Assembly (NCBI GenBank): GCA_027576995.1 | Contig: JANBQC010000370.1 | Location: 1-28,068, forward strand | DNA from: Dimargaris cristalligena | Lineage: Eukaryota; Kickxellomycota; Dimargaritomycetes; Dimargaritales; Dimargaritaceae | Length of the DNA: 28,068 bases | Direction: 5' to 3' | Part shown: positions 1-9,590 of the stretch, in pieces | Position numbering within the stretch: the first letter of the stretch is position 1 | How the letters are laid out: each line of letters starts with the position of its first letter | The notes under the pieces: model-generated | Told to the model about the DNA's origin: nothing | What the model saw: the letters and a program-made list of their open reading frames with translations, nothing else | Database searches by the model: none | Position numbers and translations under genes: made by a program

Positions 1-333
1 ACTCCTTTTTTTATTCTTTTTTTTTAAATACCGCTACTATATACATTATATTCTTGGCAGAGACTATTGCAACTTCTTTATATAAAAATTGTATTTTGTT
101 ACCGACACACCCCGGTACCGCCCCCCCCCCCCCGAATTTGCATTGTATTTTTGATATATCAAACTCTATTCTAAGTTGCCTGTGAAATTATGTTACTGTT
201 TTGTTTTGTTTATTTACTTATAATTGTTATTGTTTGATTTTTTTTTAATATATATAATTTCTGAAACTTATCTGATTCCACGATCCATCATCTTCTATCC
301 TACCCACCCTCCCCCCTTTCCACCACCATCCAG
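1..333 (+). other. 3' part of an intron of the recyclin gene (AT-rich)
   Basis: The stretch is AT-rich with T and C homopolymers and no coding character. It ends in a strong pyrimidine tract followed by CAG at 331-333, directly before the recyclin-type reading frame. I read it as the 3' part of an intron whose donor lies beyond the left edge, which would make it at least 333 nt; the longest intron seen whole in this window is 319 nt. I cannot exclude that part of it belongs to something else. Confidence 0.5.
121..133. repeat. Poly-C tract, 13 C
   Basis: Thirteen consecutive C residues sit inside the presumed intron. Such a run can be miscounted in assembly, but it lies outside any coding exon. 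Confidence 0.9.
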
Positions 334-649
334 TATTCTAAACCAACACATCCGACGCTTCCGCATCGACACCGGTGCCGGCGGTTTCCAGCTCATTTCG
401 GACCTCAACGAATACCACGGTTGGGCCAGTCGGTACCTCAAGAACCCCGAAATCGTCCGCTATTTTGACGTCCTTAAAGAAGTGGGCCATTTGTTCATTG
501 TGACCCCCCAACACTTACGGGACTTACTCCACGATGCCCCCCGGTTCGAACCAGTCCTACGTGTAGAAGAGGTGTACGAGTTCGTGGAGTTGCGAACCGA
601 CTATGCGAAAATTAAGAGTATGGTGGATGAACGATGCGTGCTTATGTAA
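334..649 (+). CDS. RCY1: Recyclin-1 (Rcy1/Pof6 type, Sec10 domain), C-terminal exon only
   Basis: This is the last exon, 104 codons plus stop, of a Sec10-family protein. The stretch with DLNEYHGWASRYL, LKEVGHLFIVTP and RVEEVYEFVELRTDY matches the C-terminal part of the Sec10 domain shared by exocyst Sec10 and fungal recyclin-1. The protein ends in CVLM, a CaaX prenylation box. Yeast Rcy1 also ends in a CaaX box and exocyst Sec10 does not, so I favour recyclin: an F-box plus Sec10-domain protein of early endosomes that recycles membrane cargo such as the SNARE Snc1. The exon probably starts at 334 after a pyrimidine-rich CAG acceptor. Open frame to the left (224-333) is low-complexity and is best read as intron. 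The N-terminal F-box lies outside the window, so plain SEC10 remains the alternative. Confidence 0.75.
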
Positions 650-1796
650 TATATCTTGCGAAAGGGCGGAGTTTATACACATATATATATATAAATACTC
701 CGTCAATCCTTTCTAGTTCTGACCCGGCATCTAATAAAATGACTGAAAATTGATTTATATATCTACCACCAGGGTTTTGTTGTGATGACTATGCTTTGTT
801 GTTAAGTGTGTGAGCGTATAACTGGTTAACGGGAAAGTACTCCAGGTCTATCGATTAAACGGCTTAAATCTATTAATCTTTAGAGTGGTTTGAAAATATC
901 CCCAGGATCGCCATAGGGGTATGCCGATGGACTATTAAGAGACTCCAATATTTCTGAAATGGATTCGCCCCCAAATGAGGCTACTAGATAAATATGCTAC
1001 ATAAGTTTTGATCCCATCCACATAAACACGGCTGTAATATACAAGTATTTCTCTCATCTTAATGCCACGTTGCCCTCTACAGCAACGACACAGATTAGCC
1101 AAAATCGTGGCAAATCTCTTGCTCGTTGCAGTCATCAACCTGAAAGTAACTGAATGCATTCATCCAGCAACCTAAAACAAAACATCGGCACTCTAATGTA
1201 CAGAAATAAGGGGTCCCCGCGGTTTTATTTTTAAACTTTAAACCAAAATATAAGCCATGAAGTAAGCATGGAAAAAATGGCGGTGATCAAACAGGCCCTA
1301 ATATATAATTGTAATAATAAAAGGTGGGCGGCTGATTAGACTAAATGGCGTAATAGTAGCACATAACGGAAGATGTAATTTTTAGTCGCGAAAATGTACG
1401 CCAGAGATAAATATCTCAAATAAAAGGCTTTTTGCTATGATTAAAGTACACAAAGAGGATGGTGGGGAAGGATAATTAAAGGAGAAGAAAGGGGAGTGTC
1501 TCAATGAAAAATGGTCAAGGCCCCAGGGCAGAAGTACTATAACGAAGGAAAAGGGGGGGGGGTGTAAGAGGTAACCAACAATTGGAAAGGAAGGTTGATA
1601 TAATATGGAAGTACTAAAACGTCTAGAAAGTATCCTGAAAAACCACTGATTATATCAGGGACAAAGATGCGGTGCAACACGATATAGCAAATAGAATAGG
1701 AATGCTAAGCTGAGAGTCGCGGCTGGTGATACAATACCAAAGTCCCTAAACTGAAAAGGGCCATAAAGGAGTGGCCTTATAGCCAAAATACCCGAG
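650..1796. other. Intergenic, between convergent gene ends
   Basis: This is the 3' space between the recyclin gene (plus) and NAR1 (minus). It holds an AATAAA at 733-738, a short TA run at 681-693 and a run of ten G at 1553-1562. A 74-codon minus-strand open frame at 935-1159 has no recognisable motif or fitting codon use. I see no gene. Confidence 0.7.
733..738 (+). terminator. Candidate poly(A) signal of the recyclin gene
   Basis: AATAAA lies 84 nt after the stop codon on the coding strand, a normal distance for a fungal 3' UTR. Only the hexamer and its position support it. Confidence 0.45.
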
Positions 1797-3709
1797 TTAC
1801 CAACCAACAACAGCTGTTATGGTACTCTCGCGTTCCAGGGCACGGTACTTGGTCGCAAGAAACCGTTCGGCCTTCTGTGAATCCAGACCAGCTTCGCCAA
1901 ACCAATCGTGAACTACATCCTGTAAAGGCAGGTTAGCCATCGGGTCCTGGGTAGGAAGTGTCCGATACACACGCTCGCACAACTGTATCCATTCTTTGGG
2001 CTTCATGGCTTTAAGGGCCAGGGGTCCGTTACCGAGGGCCTCGGACGAACCATTGACTGCCGGGGTGATCGATTCGAGCAACCCGGGTTTGAGCTGGCCC
2101 CCGCCGTTGATACAACCTGAGGGACAGGCCATGACTTCGACGAAATCGTACTGGCAGCGACGGATCTTAATCTTACGCATCAGGGTTTGAATGTTGCGGA
2201 AACCATAGGTGGCTGCGAAACGTAGACCCACAGAGCCGTCTGGTAGAATTAAACTGACTTCCCGGAAATCGGCGTTGCGGACGGTCTCGATCTTAAGTAG
2301 ACTGGACTCGCCCCGTTCGACATCGTCACCCTTGAGGTCCAAACCAAAGAGCTCCCGGGCGGAGTAGGATAGGATGTATTCCAAGTAACCTCCGGAAGAA
2401 GTACCGGCAGCCCGGGCCAGGTTCTGTTCATCGACCACTTCAGTGGTAGTCTGGTTGTCGGGTACGGCTACCCGTTTAGTGAATAGTCGATCGAGAGGGA
2501 CCTCGTCAACGTTGGGGAAATCGATGCCACGTTCTTCCATAAGCTTATCTAACTCACCGGAAGAAATGACACAATCCACTTCCTTGGCGTTGAAGTCCGG
2601 AATGAAGAAATCCTCCCGGGATGCTTCTAATTTCTTGTCATAGCAAGGCATAATGGAAAGGTGGTATATCCGGTCGGGCGTGATAGTGGACAGGGTGTCA
2701 TTGGAGGCGACCTGCCGCTGGGTATTGAGCTTATCAGCAAAGAAGAATTTGGTTAGGGAACCCATGATTTGCTGTGGCGATTTGGTCTTGCTGATATACG
2801 GTAAAACGTAGTCGTGGGTCTTTTCGGCGTAGCATACCCAGCCGGGGCAGGCCGAGGCCAACATCGGAAGAGAGGTTTCCGAGCGGGTGGCCGATCTCGG
2901 GGCAGCCTTGGCCGTTCGGTAGCGGTCAACAAACTCGCGAGCGATACGAATCAGGGACAGATCGCGCGAGAAACTCGTATCAAAGATATGGTCCACGCCA
3001 AGGTTCTTGAGGACAGACGTGATGCGTTGAGCGGTTTGAAGTAAAGTGATACTATATTTGGACGCAAATGTCGCATATGTTTGCGGTGAGATGGACACGA
3101 TGACTACCTTGACATCGTCCAAACGACCTTCATCCCGTGCAACGCGGTTCTTGTCCAGAACATCCAGAAGTTCTTTGTGGGACTGGAGGGCAATTAGAAC
3201 GCTTTCGGCCGACGTAATACACCCACTGGAAAAAGGGCCACCAACATAAACAAAGACGTCCGGTTGATAATATAGAAAAGCAAGTAGTACACACACAGCA
3301 TATACAAAAGGGAAAGTTAGTAAGCTACTATCGACTGACATAACCGCGCTAGTTGATTGCCGCTGGACTGAAGGGGCAGGTTCAAATACTGGATCCATGT
3401 ACGTAAAAGCGCGGGGAGAAAAAGGAGCGCATGAGGGGAAGGGCAATGGGACATTGGTGAGAGAGACAGAATACAGCAATATGACAAACATTACCTGCAG
3501 GCCAGACAGTCATTGAGGGAGATGCTGGCAGTTTCGAGTTTCGTTGAGGTACCATCGTGGGCTACTTCGTAATAATCACCGGTTTGGTCGATTTTTATGG
3601 CCTGTTGAATATCTGACTTCTTATTGACCTCGACTGGTTTGATACACGACTGCGAAGGGGAAATGTAGTCATTTAGGTCCGTCAGGCTAAGCCCGGTCGA
3701 GAAGGACAT
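1797..3709 (-). CDS. NAR1: Cytosolic Fe-S cluster assembly factor Nar1 (2 exons)
   Basis: Nar1 is an iron-only-hydrogenase-like protein that carries two 4Fe-4S clusters and links early and late steps of cytosolic and nuclear Fe-S protein assembly (CIA pathway). The exons are 3709-3495 and 3225-1797, giving 547 aa, a usual length for the family. The N-terminal cluster ligands are Cys22, Cys68, Cys71 and Cys74 (DCLACSGC). The H-cluster-like ligands are Cys198 (ACPGWVCYAEKT), Cys266 (MPCYDKK), and Cys439 and Cys443 (ACPSGCINGGGQ). The exon junction falls between Cys71 and Cys74 and restores the family sequence exactly. I chose ATG 3709 because MSFSTGLSLTDLNDYISPSQ aligns with known Nar1 N-termini. 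The last residue is Trp, as expected of a Nar1 that docks on the CIA targeting complex. No key residue is missing. Confidence 0.95.
3226..3494 (-). other. NAR1 intron, 269 bp
   Basis: The donor GTAATG follows ...CTGCAG and the acceptor is TTTTTCCAG, both read on the minus strand. Splicing in phase 2 creates the Ser of the CxxSGC cluster motif. One frame of the intron has no stop, so unspliced RNA would still have an open frame into exon 2, but without the first three cluster cysteines. Confidence 0.9.
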
Positions 3710-4225
3710 GGTGAAAGAGTTACTGCTGGAGGGTAACGGGGCGGGGAAATCGATTGAGATAATAACCGTCGGGGAGTTGGTGAATTGCCGGTAAGTGGGA
3801 GTAGACAAAGATGGGTACAATGAGTAAGAAGTCAAGTCCGGTTGAGGGAGGGAACGGAATTAGGAGATGGCAATCGAAGAACGGGGCTTCTATAACAGGA
3901 TTACTGAGTAGGCTCGGGGTTGGCCAGTAATTGGAGGTCTAATGCGTTGAAGCAGTAAGGCCAAAAAGGGAAGGCTCGGGTCTAAGGCCTGGGGTGTGGT
4001 TAGGGGCCAGTCAAAGAGAAGGAAGTAAGAAAGGGGATCAGTAAGGAAAAACAGGAATGGCCCAACCACTGAGGTTATTGCTGAGAACCAAGGGGAATGC
4101 CGAACACGGTATTGAATGTCGACAAGGGATAATCGAGGTTATGGGGGATGTTAAAAGTAAGAAGCAATGCAGAGGAAAATTTCGACCAGGTCTAGTATAG
4201 AGAAAGGGGGGAGGAAATTAGAGAC

Positions 4226-4275
4226 GAGAGAGAGGAGGGAAGGAAGAGGAGGGAAGAGAGGAGGAGAAGAGAGGG
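4226..4275 (+). repeat. Uninterrupted purine tract, 50 nt
   Basis: Fifty consecutive A/G bases lie inside a nearly pure purine zone from about 4199 to 4287. The tract is about 520 bp upstream of the NAR1 start codon and reads as CT-rich on the NAR1 strand. Such tracts can act as nucleosome-poor promoter elements or form triplex DNA. Confidence 0.85.
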
Positions 4276-5352
4276 TGACGGGAGGGGGTGTATGTGACGA
4301 AAAGTAATTCTCTCTATCAGATAAGAAGGGACTGAGCCATAAGAGTGAGGAACAGGGGGATACAGTACTGTGGTTGGGCTGCACGAATAGGGAAGACAGA
4401 CTGGGTGATTTTGGCAGACCAAGTAAAGGATCAGTGATGATAAAACGGAGAGACTTCTTCAGTGGCGGGGGCAGTTTTTAATCCACGGAAATGGCACGTG
4501 CAGGGGTAAAGATTGATAGGGGGAAGATAAGTAAATGTTTTACCTGATAAGTATATACGGTGCACGTCTGGTAGTCAAGGGCGAGTTGCGAATCTGGTGA
4601 ACTGGGGTAAATGTGGGTGAACCCGCAGCCCTGTCGGTAGGGCGAAAAGAAGAGGTACTATCCTCGTGGACCGTGGTAATCCTTAAAGCTGCAGCTGGAA
4701 AGGAGAAGGAAGGGCCCGGTGAGATTGCAGAGGTTAAACCACCCAGTAGCGAGAGGAGAGTGGGGAAGTTGAAGAGTATAGAATCAATACACGAATATAT
4801 GGGGCAACCGTGTATAGTATAATAGGATAGTCGATAGAAACCTCCGCAGAAAAGCGCACAAGTGTATAAGCAAACTATGGTAAGGTTTGAATGAGACGAA
4901 CGTTAAACGAAGCAAAAGGGAACAGCCGAGAGGCTCTTCAGGTGGCTCGTTCTAGTAGTTACCGAGAAAGTCAAAAGAGAAAAACAGAATTTAATAAGAA
5001 CAAGTGAAAGAAAAGAGAGCAGGAGGGTGTCAGTACAGTAGCAAATGATCCAGCAGATATACAAGGACCAACCAACCAGCACCGCATACAGCGAACTGGG
5101 TGAATATATGCGAGGGGTACGCAGCCGTTAGTAAAAGCCATGGGTAGATAAATTGACGACTCATGTGTGCTACCCAACCGAACTTCACTTATTCCACCAC
5201 TCTATTCCCAACGTCAATGAAATAAATAGTGACCAATCTGATTAGATCATTCTGGTAGTGCTGTAGTATTACATTCCCCGTACAATAACCCCAAGCTCGC
5301 CTTCCCCGTCTCCAACATCTGAATAAGGTGTATTAGATTAATATAAGCGGCT

Positions 5353-5383
5353 ATGTTCCGCCCCCCATTGGCGGTTGGAACAT
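5353..5383. repeat. Imperfect inverted repeat
   Basis: The arm ATGTTCCGCC at 5353-5362 pairs with GGC and GGAACAT at 5370-5383, leaving a 4-nt bulge in the right arm. The loop is 7 nt. No function is known. Confidence 0.6.
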
Positions 5384-5650
5384 GGCAACAAGGATCCACC
5401 GAGCTATGTTATTCAGATCCCTAAATGGATTAATAATAAGAACCCTTCTCTTATCGACCATTGGCCTCACCACTATTCACATGGATGCGGATCACCAGGT
5501 ATGTTATTCACTCTCTATACCCCAGAGTCCTCTAAACCACAAATCAGCGAGCGATTTGCCCTGGGCCTAAGACCACCCGAAAACATCTAATCTGATTAGT
5601 AATCCAGATAAATCGGGAATCCAATGGTCGGTGGTGTCGGATTCCACGCA

Positions 5651-5666
5651 ATATATATATATATAT
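5651..5666. repeat. (AT)8 microsatellite
   Basis: Eight AT units lie in the long non-coding region between NAR1 and the gene at 6820. Confidence 0.9.
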
Positions 5667-6472
5667 GGGAGTAATTCAATAAGGCTGTATAACATAAAAT
5701 CCATTTGATGAGGCAAATACTACTGGTTGAAAATAAACATCCCACCGATTTCCCCATACGCATAACAGTTAAAACCCTATACAACCGAGCTGAACTTCAC
5801 CCATATATGTATGTGTGTGTATCCGCTGACAAAAACACGGAGCTAAACGAAAGACTTGGTGAGAATAATCTGTCTACACAGATCTATACAAGGCTCTCGT
5901 TGTAGCTCATATCACAAATAGGCCTCCTAAGTAAATCATTTGAAGTAAAGAGGTGTGCATGTTGGTAGCGGCGTAGTTCAGAATGTGGCCCACACTGCTT
6001 TGGATCAGTGCTTATCAGTGAGCACTTGCGTGTGGCTAGCGCCATACATAAAGACTCGACGGGCCCTCCAGTAAGAAATAGGGAATGAGTAAATATTAAA
6101 ATGAAATCCAAATACTCAGTTCGATTTCATCCCTTGTAAGTTGTTTGGCTTGTCAGCCAAGAATCTCTCATTTTGAGTCGTTTGTCACATGGTATTCAAC
6201 CGACGGTAATATCGGAGTAACTGGCAAGCCTGGGGAAACATCCACACTAGCAGGGATTACCACCGGGTGCCGATAATGATGTACATGATTTAAATAGTTG
6301 GCCTGTAAATCATTACAACTTAATCTGTTTCTAGCTGTGGCAGAGCGCGAGCGCGTCATAATCTAGTCCGTGGTTGGTGGAAGACCTTGCCCTTGGTTTA
6401 CATCAGGCTGATTGGATTAGTAGTTAATTAGTCCAATGTATTTGGGGAGCGCCTACTACCCCTTTCCTCTGA

Positions 6473-6500
6473 TCATTAAGTAAAATTCATTACTTAATGA
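6473..6500. repeat. Perfect hairpin, 11-bp stem and 6-nt loop
   Basis: TCATTAAGTAA at 6473-6483 is the exact reverse complement of TTACTTAATGA at 6490-6500. A weaker inverted repeat, ATTGGATTAG at 6411-6420 against TTAGTCCAAT at 6428-6437, lies just upstream. They could be transcript hairpins or remnants of a small element. Confidence 0.7.
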
Positions 6501-6819
6501 AATCTACCAACCCAAGCAAAATAAGAGGACTTTAAATAATGACATCATGTAAAATGGCCTATACTAGTCGTATTGGGCTTCTCTCAATCCCTTCAATAGA
6601 TCAATCTACTATCAACGTATTATTTTTAGTTCCCCGATTTCTTTTTCACCAGATAGCCTTCCCCCGTGACTTTCGTTTCGGACTTGTCTAGTTTAGTCTT
6701 GACGCGTCGCGTACTGTATAGTACTTACTAGCGTTTTTTTTCTTCCTTTTTCTATAAACCCTTAACTGCTCAGAAAACCCTTTCACGCCTAAGTACTTTA
6801 CGAAATCCGCCATTTGACC

Positions 6820-7230
6820 ATGACACAAGGCCTGAAGCGTAAGCATACCGACCATACCGAGGTGGCTAATCGCAAGCGCCTTCTTAATGAGCTGGCCTTC
6901 CCCGACCTGCCCCATTTCGAAATACCCACCGGGACTATGCTGTCCATGCCGGCCGCGGACAGCAGCATGGACCTCGAGTCGACCGAGTTCCCCCCTCACA
7001 CCGCCCCTATGCCCCTGCACCCACTAGCTCATGACCAAACAATAAGATCCGCCCCCTGTGCCCTGTCTGCCGATGCTTCTGGGCCTTCCCATCCTACGCG
7101 GCCAGCAATCCCCCGGGTTCCTACCCCCTGTCCTCCGGCCATTTGCCATGCCTCCCTCCAGCCCTCGGGAAGACCCTATCGAAGCTGGAGTTCCTGCCTC
7201 TTCTCGAGTGGCTCCGGGGTCTACTTTTAA
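6820..7230 (+). CDS. Small hypothetical protein, possibly frame-broken
   Basis: ATG 6820 opens a 136-codon frame; the same frame is closed upstream by a stop at 6790. I do not recognise the protein. The first 67 or so residues look genuinely coded, with strong C/G third positions, a basic start (GLKRKHTDHTEVANRKR, a possible nuclear signal) and then LLNELAFPDLPHFEIPTG. After about 7020 the third-position bias collapses and the frame turns into Pro/Ser-rich sequence, while both other frames are also open: one from about 7048 to 7357, the other from about 7035 to 7287. No canonical GT donor exists there to explain this as an intron. A frameshift, assembly indel, decayed gene or simply a disordered tail are all possible. 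Confidence 0.45.
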   Translation: MTQGLKRKHTDHTEVANRKRLLNELAFPDLPHFEIPTGTMLSMPAADSSMDLESTEFPPHTAPMPLHPLAHDQTIRSAPCALSADASGPSHPTRPAIPRVPTPCPPAICHASLQPSGRPYRSWSSCLFSSGSGVYF

Positions 7231-7844
7231 TTATCATCCCATATCCCCCCAACTCCCTAAAATTATCGACTCTAAATTGACTTGCCAAATTATAGGTACT
7301 TGGACTGTATTTTGCCATACTGTATGGGTTTGTAGAGTGAATTGTTTTCTATTCTAAAACTTATTTATTGTATCTTGATTTTTTCTGCCAATTGTAAGGA
7401 TAGCATATCTACTATTAAACCCTGATAGTGTAACTGGCCCACAAACCTGTTGAGACTCGTATAGAGCCATCGATGACTTGCCTTAACAGTCCCCCGGAGA
7501 ATATTCGGGGTTTAATTGAACTCTCATTACGTAGACCAAACCAGTTGCTTTAAGCATGCTTGACTTTAGGTACCCTATTTGGGACACTGTTCCACTCGCG
7601 TATTTATAATGCGAATATTGTTTTCGAATGAATATTTATTGCCAGTTAAGGCTCAATAGTACTAAATTAAGTAGATATCTAGTAGCAGGTAGTCCAGCCA
7701 CTTATACGTGGTGCTTCTTTTCCTGTGTTCGTTGTGGAGACTAAATTTAAATACAATTACTCTTTCGATACTTCCAGCTCTACCATTTAATCTAGAGGCC
7801 CTCCCTTTGGAGTACCCCAGGTAGATTATTGGGAACGTATGGCA
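7231..7844. other. Intergenic, between convergent genes
   Basis: AT-rich 3' space between the small plus-strand gene and the permease gene on the minus strand. A TTTATT at 7635-7640 (AATAAA on the minus strand) lies about 205 nt past the permease stop and is a candidate poly(A) signal. I see nothing else. Confidence 0.65.
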
Positions 7845-9590
7845 CTACTGAGTGGGTTTCTCATCTTCCACAATCCCACCAGCATCTTGAATCTTCTGAT
7901 AATACTGGAAGTACCAAGTGGGAATTCCTAGGAGCATAATGAAGACGGCCACGAGGGGGGCGGTGAAATAGGGCACGCCCGATTTGGACAGGATATGCCC
8001 ATCAAGAGGGGGTACGAACGGGAACACGGTCAAGAAAATGGCCACAGTGATAAATACGTAGGTCAGGGGCAGCCAGACTCGGAATGGACGCTCAAGACCC
8101 GGCGCCGTGTACCGGAGGTAGATGAGCCCGACAAGTACTAACCCGGTGAACATCCAATTAGGATAGCCGACGATATCAACGAGCAAGCCAAAGGCCTCGC
8201 CAGGGGGCGGGGCCAAAAGGTAGACGAGTGTGAGGACGTAGCCCAGGAGAAGACCGTAGACGGGAGTACCCCACTTGGGATGGATATGACCCCATAGGTG
8301 ACCGAGCGGGATGTAGCCAATATGGGCCGTCTCGATAATCACTCGACTAAAGGGGAACACCGCGGCGGCGGCCGAACCCAGGCACGAAATAGCCACGGCC
8401 ACGGGGATGATAATCTGACCAAAGGTGGATCCAAACACTTTTAAACCCCACAAACCCGCGAGCACCTCCTGGGACGCAATGGCCTCGTCGAAACTAATGA
8501 CCGTAAAGTAAGATACAATGGTCAAAACGTACAGGACCGTGACCATACCAATCCCACTGGCCGTGCACACAATCACGTTACGGCGCGGATTCTTGAGTTC
8601 GCCCAGGCAAAAGAACAGGCTCTTGAATCCGTCATAGGCCCACAGGACACGGAACAGGGTACTGCACACCTGCTGGGCGCTCGTGGGTCCCTTAAACCCT
8701 TCGGCCCAGAGTGGGCTACGGGGAATCGATGTGACTCCGCTAAGCACCACAAGGCCCGTAATAGAGATGAGACCCAGGACCATCATCTTAACCCACGTGA
8801 AGGCGGTTTGGGCACGAAGGGCCCACTTGACCGAAAATAGTTGAATACCGAAAGCGAAGGTGACTCCGACAAGCCCCACCGCACGCTCTAGCCAGCCTAG
8901 GTGCTCGATAATGTAGGGGTTGGTGATGTCAGCTTTGGGGCCCAGAGCGGCGTAAAATACGTATTCACCGAAAACCACAGCATTGGCGGCGATTGACGCT
9001 GGCTCAACACATCTATAACGAGAAAGGCACATACACCATAGATAAATAATAGAATGTGGTTAGTATCACTGGTCACATCGAGAAGAAAACATAATCCGGA
9101 ACAATTGAATTAATAATGGTTTAATTGCCTGGGCCTTACATCCTAACACTCGCAACTACAGCTATACTTACAAAAGAAACACAAAGGTAAATACGAAGCC
9201 AATCAGACCGAGGGGTTTCCGAAACGCGCTGTCGAGGTAGAGCTGGTCGCCGCCGGACTTGGTAAACATACTTCCCAACTCAATGTAGCTGGCGGCTCCG
9301 CAGAAAGTAATCAGGGCGCCCAGGACCCACATGAGGGTAGTGGCCGGGGCCGACCCCATGAGCATCAGGGTCAGACCGGGTGTCGAGAAAATGCCGGAGC
9401 CGATCATGAGACCCGATACCAAAGCACTGCCACTCAGGACCCCGATGGAGCGGCCCAAGGTCTGCGGCTCACCGTTGGAGGCACCCGATTCCATATCGAC
9501 ATCGCTCTTGATGCTACCGGTTTCGACGCCCGCGGGGGTTGGGTAGGAGTAGTACTCCTTGGACCCAACCATGGCGCTGTCGAGGGACAT
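7845..9590 (-). CDS. Amino acid permease, APC superfamily, MUP1/LAT type (2 exons)
   Basis: This is a plasma-membrane amino acid transporter of the L-type/methionine permease branch. The exons are 9590-9172 and 9012-7845, giving 528 aa. An acidic cytosolic tail of about 45 residues precedes TM1, which carries the substrate-binding loop IGSGIFSTPG at residues 63-72. Later hallmarks are VLWAYDGFKSLFFCLGELKN (TM6 and the following loop; MUP1-type proteins have WAYDGW..L...GE.KNP) and a series of hydrophobic segments consistent with 12 TMs, ending in a short tail with acidic and Lys residues (EDEKPTQ). The splice turns TT|A into Leu140 and rejoins TM3. Methionine or large neutral amino acids are the likely substrates from family knowledge; the sequence does not fix this. 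ATG 9590 is the first Met and lies close to a TATA-like element. Confidence 0.9.
9013..9171 (-). other. Permease intron, 159 bp
   Basis: Donor GTAAGT, acceptor TTATAG, and a perfect TACTAAC branch site (reverse complement at 9059-9065), about 46 nt before the acceptor. The phase-2 junction restores a TM segment of the permease. Confidence 0.92.

Larger units (their letters stand above)
3710..6819. other. Divergent intergenic region, 3.1 kb
   Basis: The region separates NAR1 (minus) from the small gene at 6820 (plus) and should hold both promoters. It contains a 50-nt pure purine run (4226-4275), a CACGTG E-box (4495-4500), an imperfect inverted repeat (5353-5383), an AT run (5651-5666) and a perfect 11-bp hairpin (6473-6500). 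Pyrimidine-rich sequence ending in CTCAG near 6771 could be the acceptor of a 5' UTR intron of the gene at 6820. Short open frames here have no recognisable content. Confidence 0.65.

Noticed and set aside
334..649. Plain exocyst SEC10
   Set aside because: Same domain family, but the CaaX end favours recyclin-1; kept only as an alternative because the N-terminal part is outside the window.
935..1159. 74-codon minus-strand open frame between recyclin and NAR1
   Set aside because: AT-rich codons unlike the real genes here and no motif.
4613..4822. 69-codon plus-strand open frame with Glu/Lys-rich sequence
   Set aside because: It starts with GTG, and the composition follows from purine-rich DNA.
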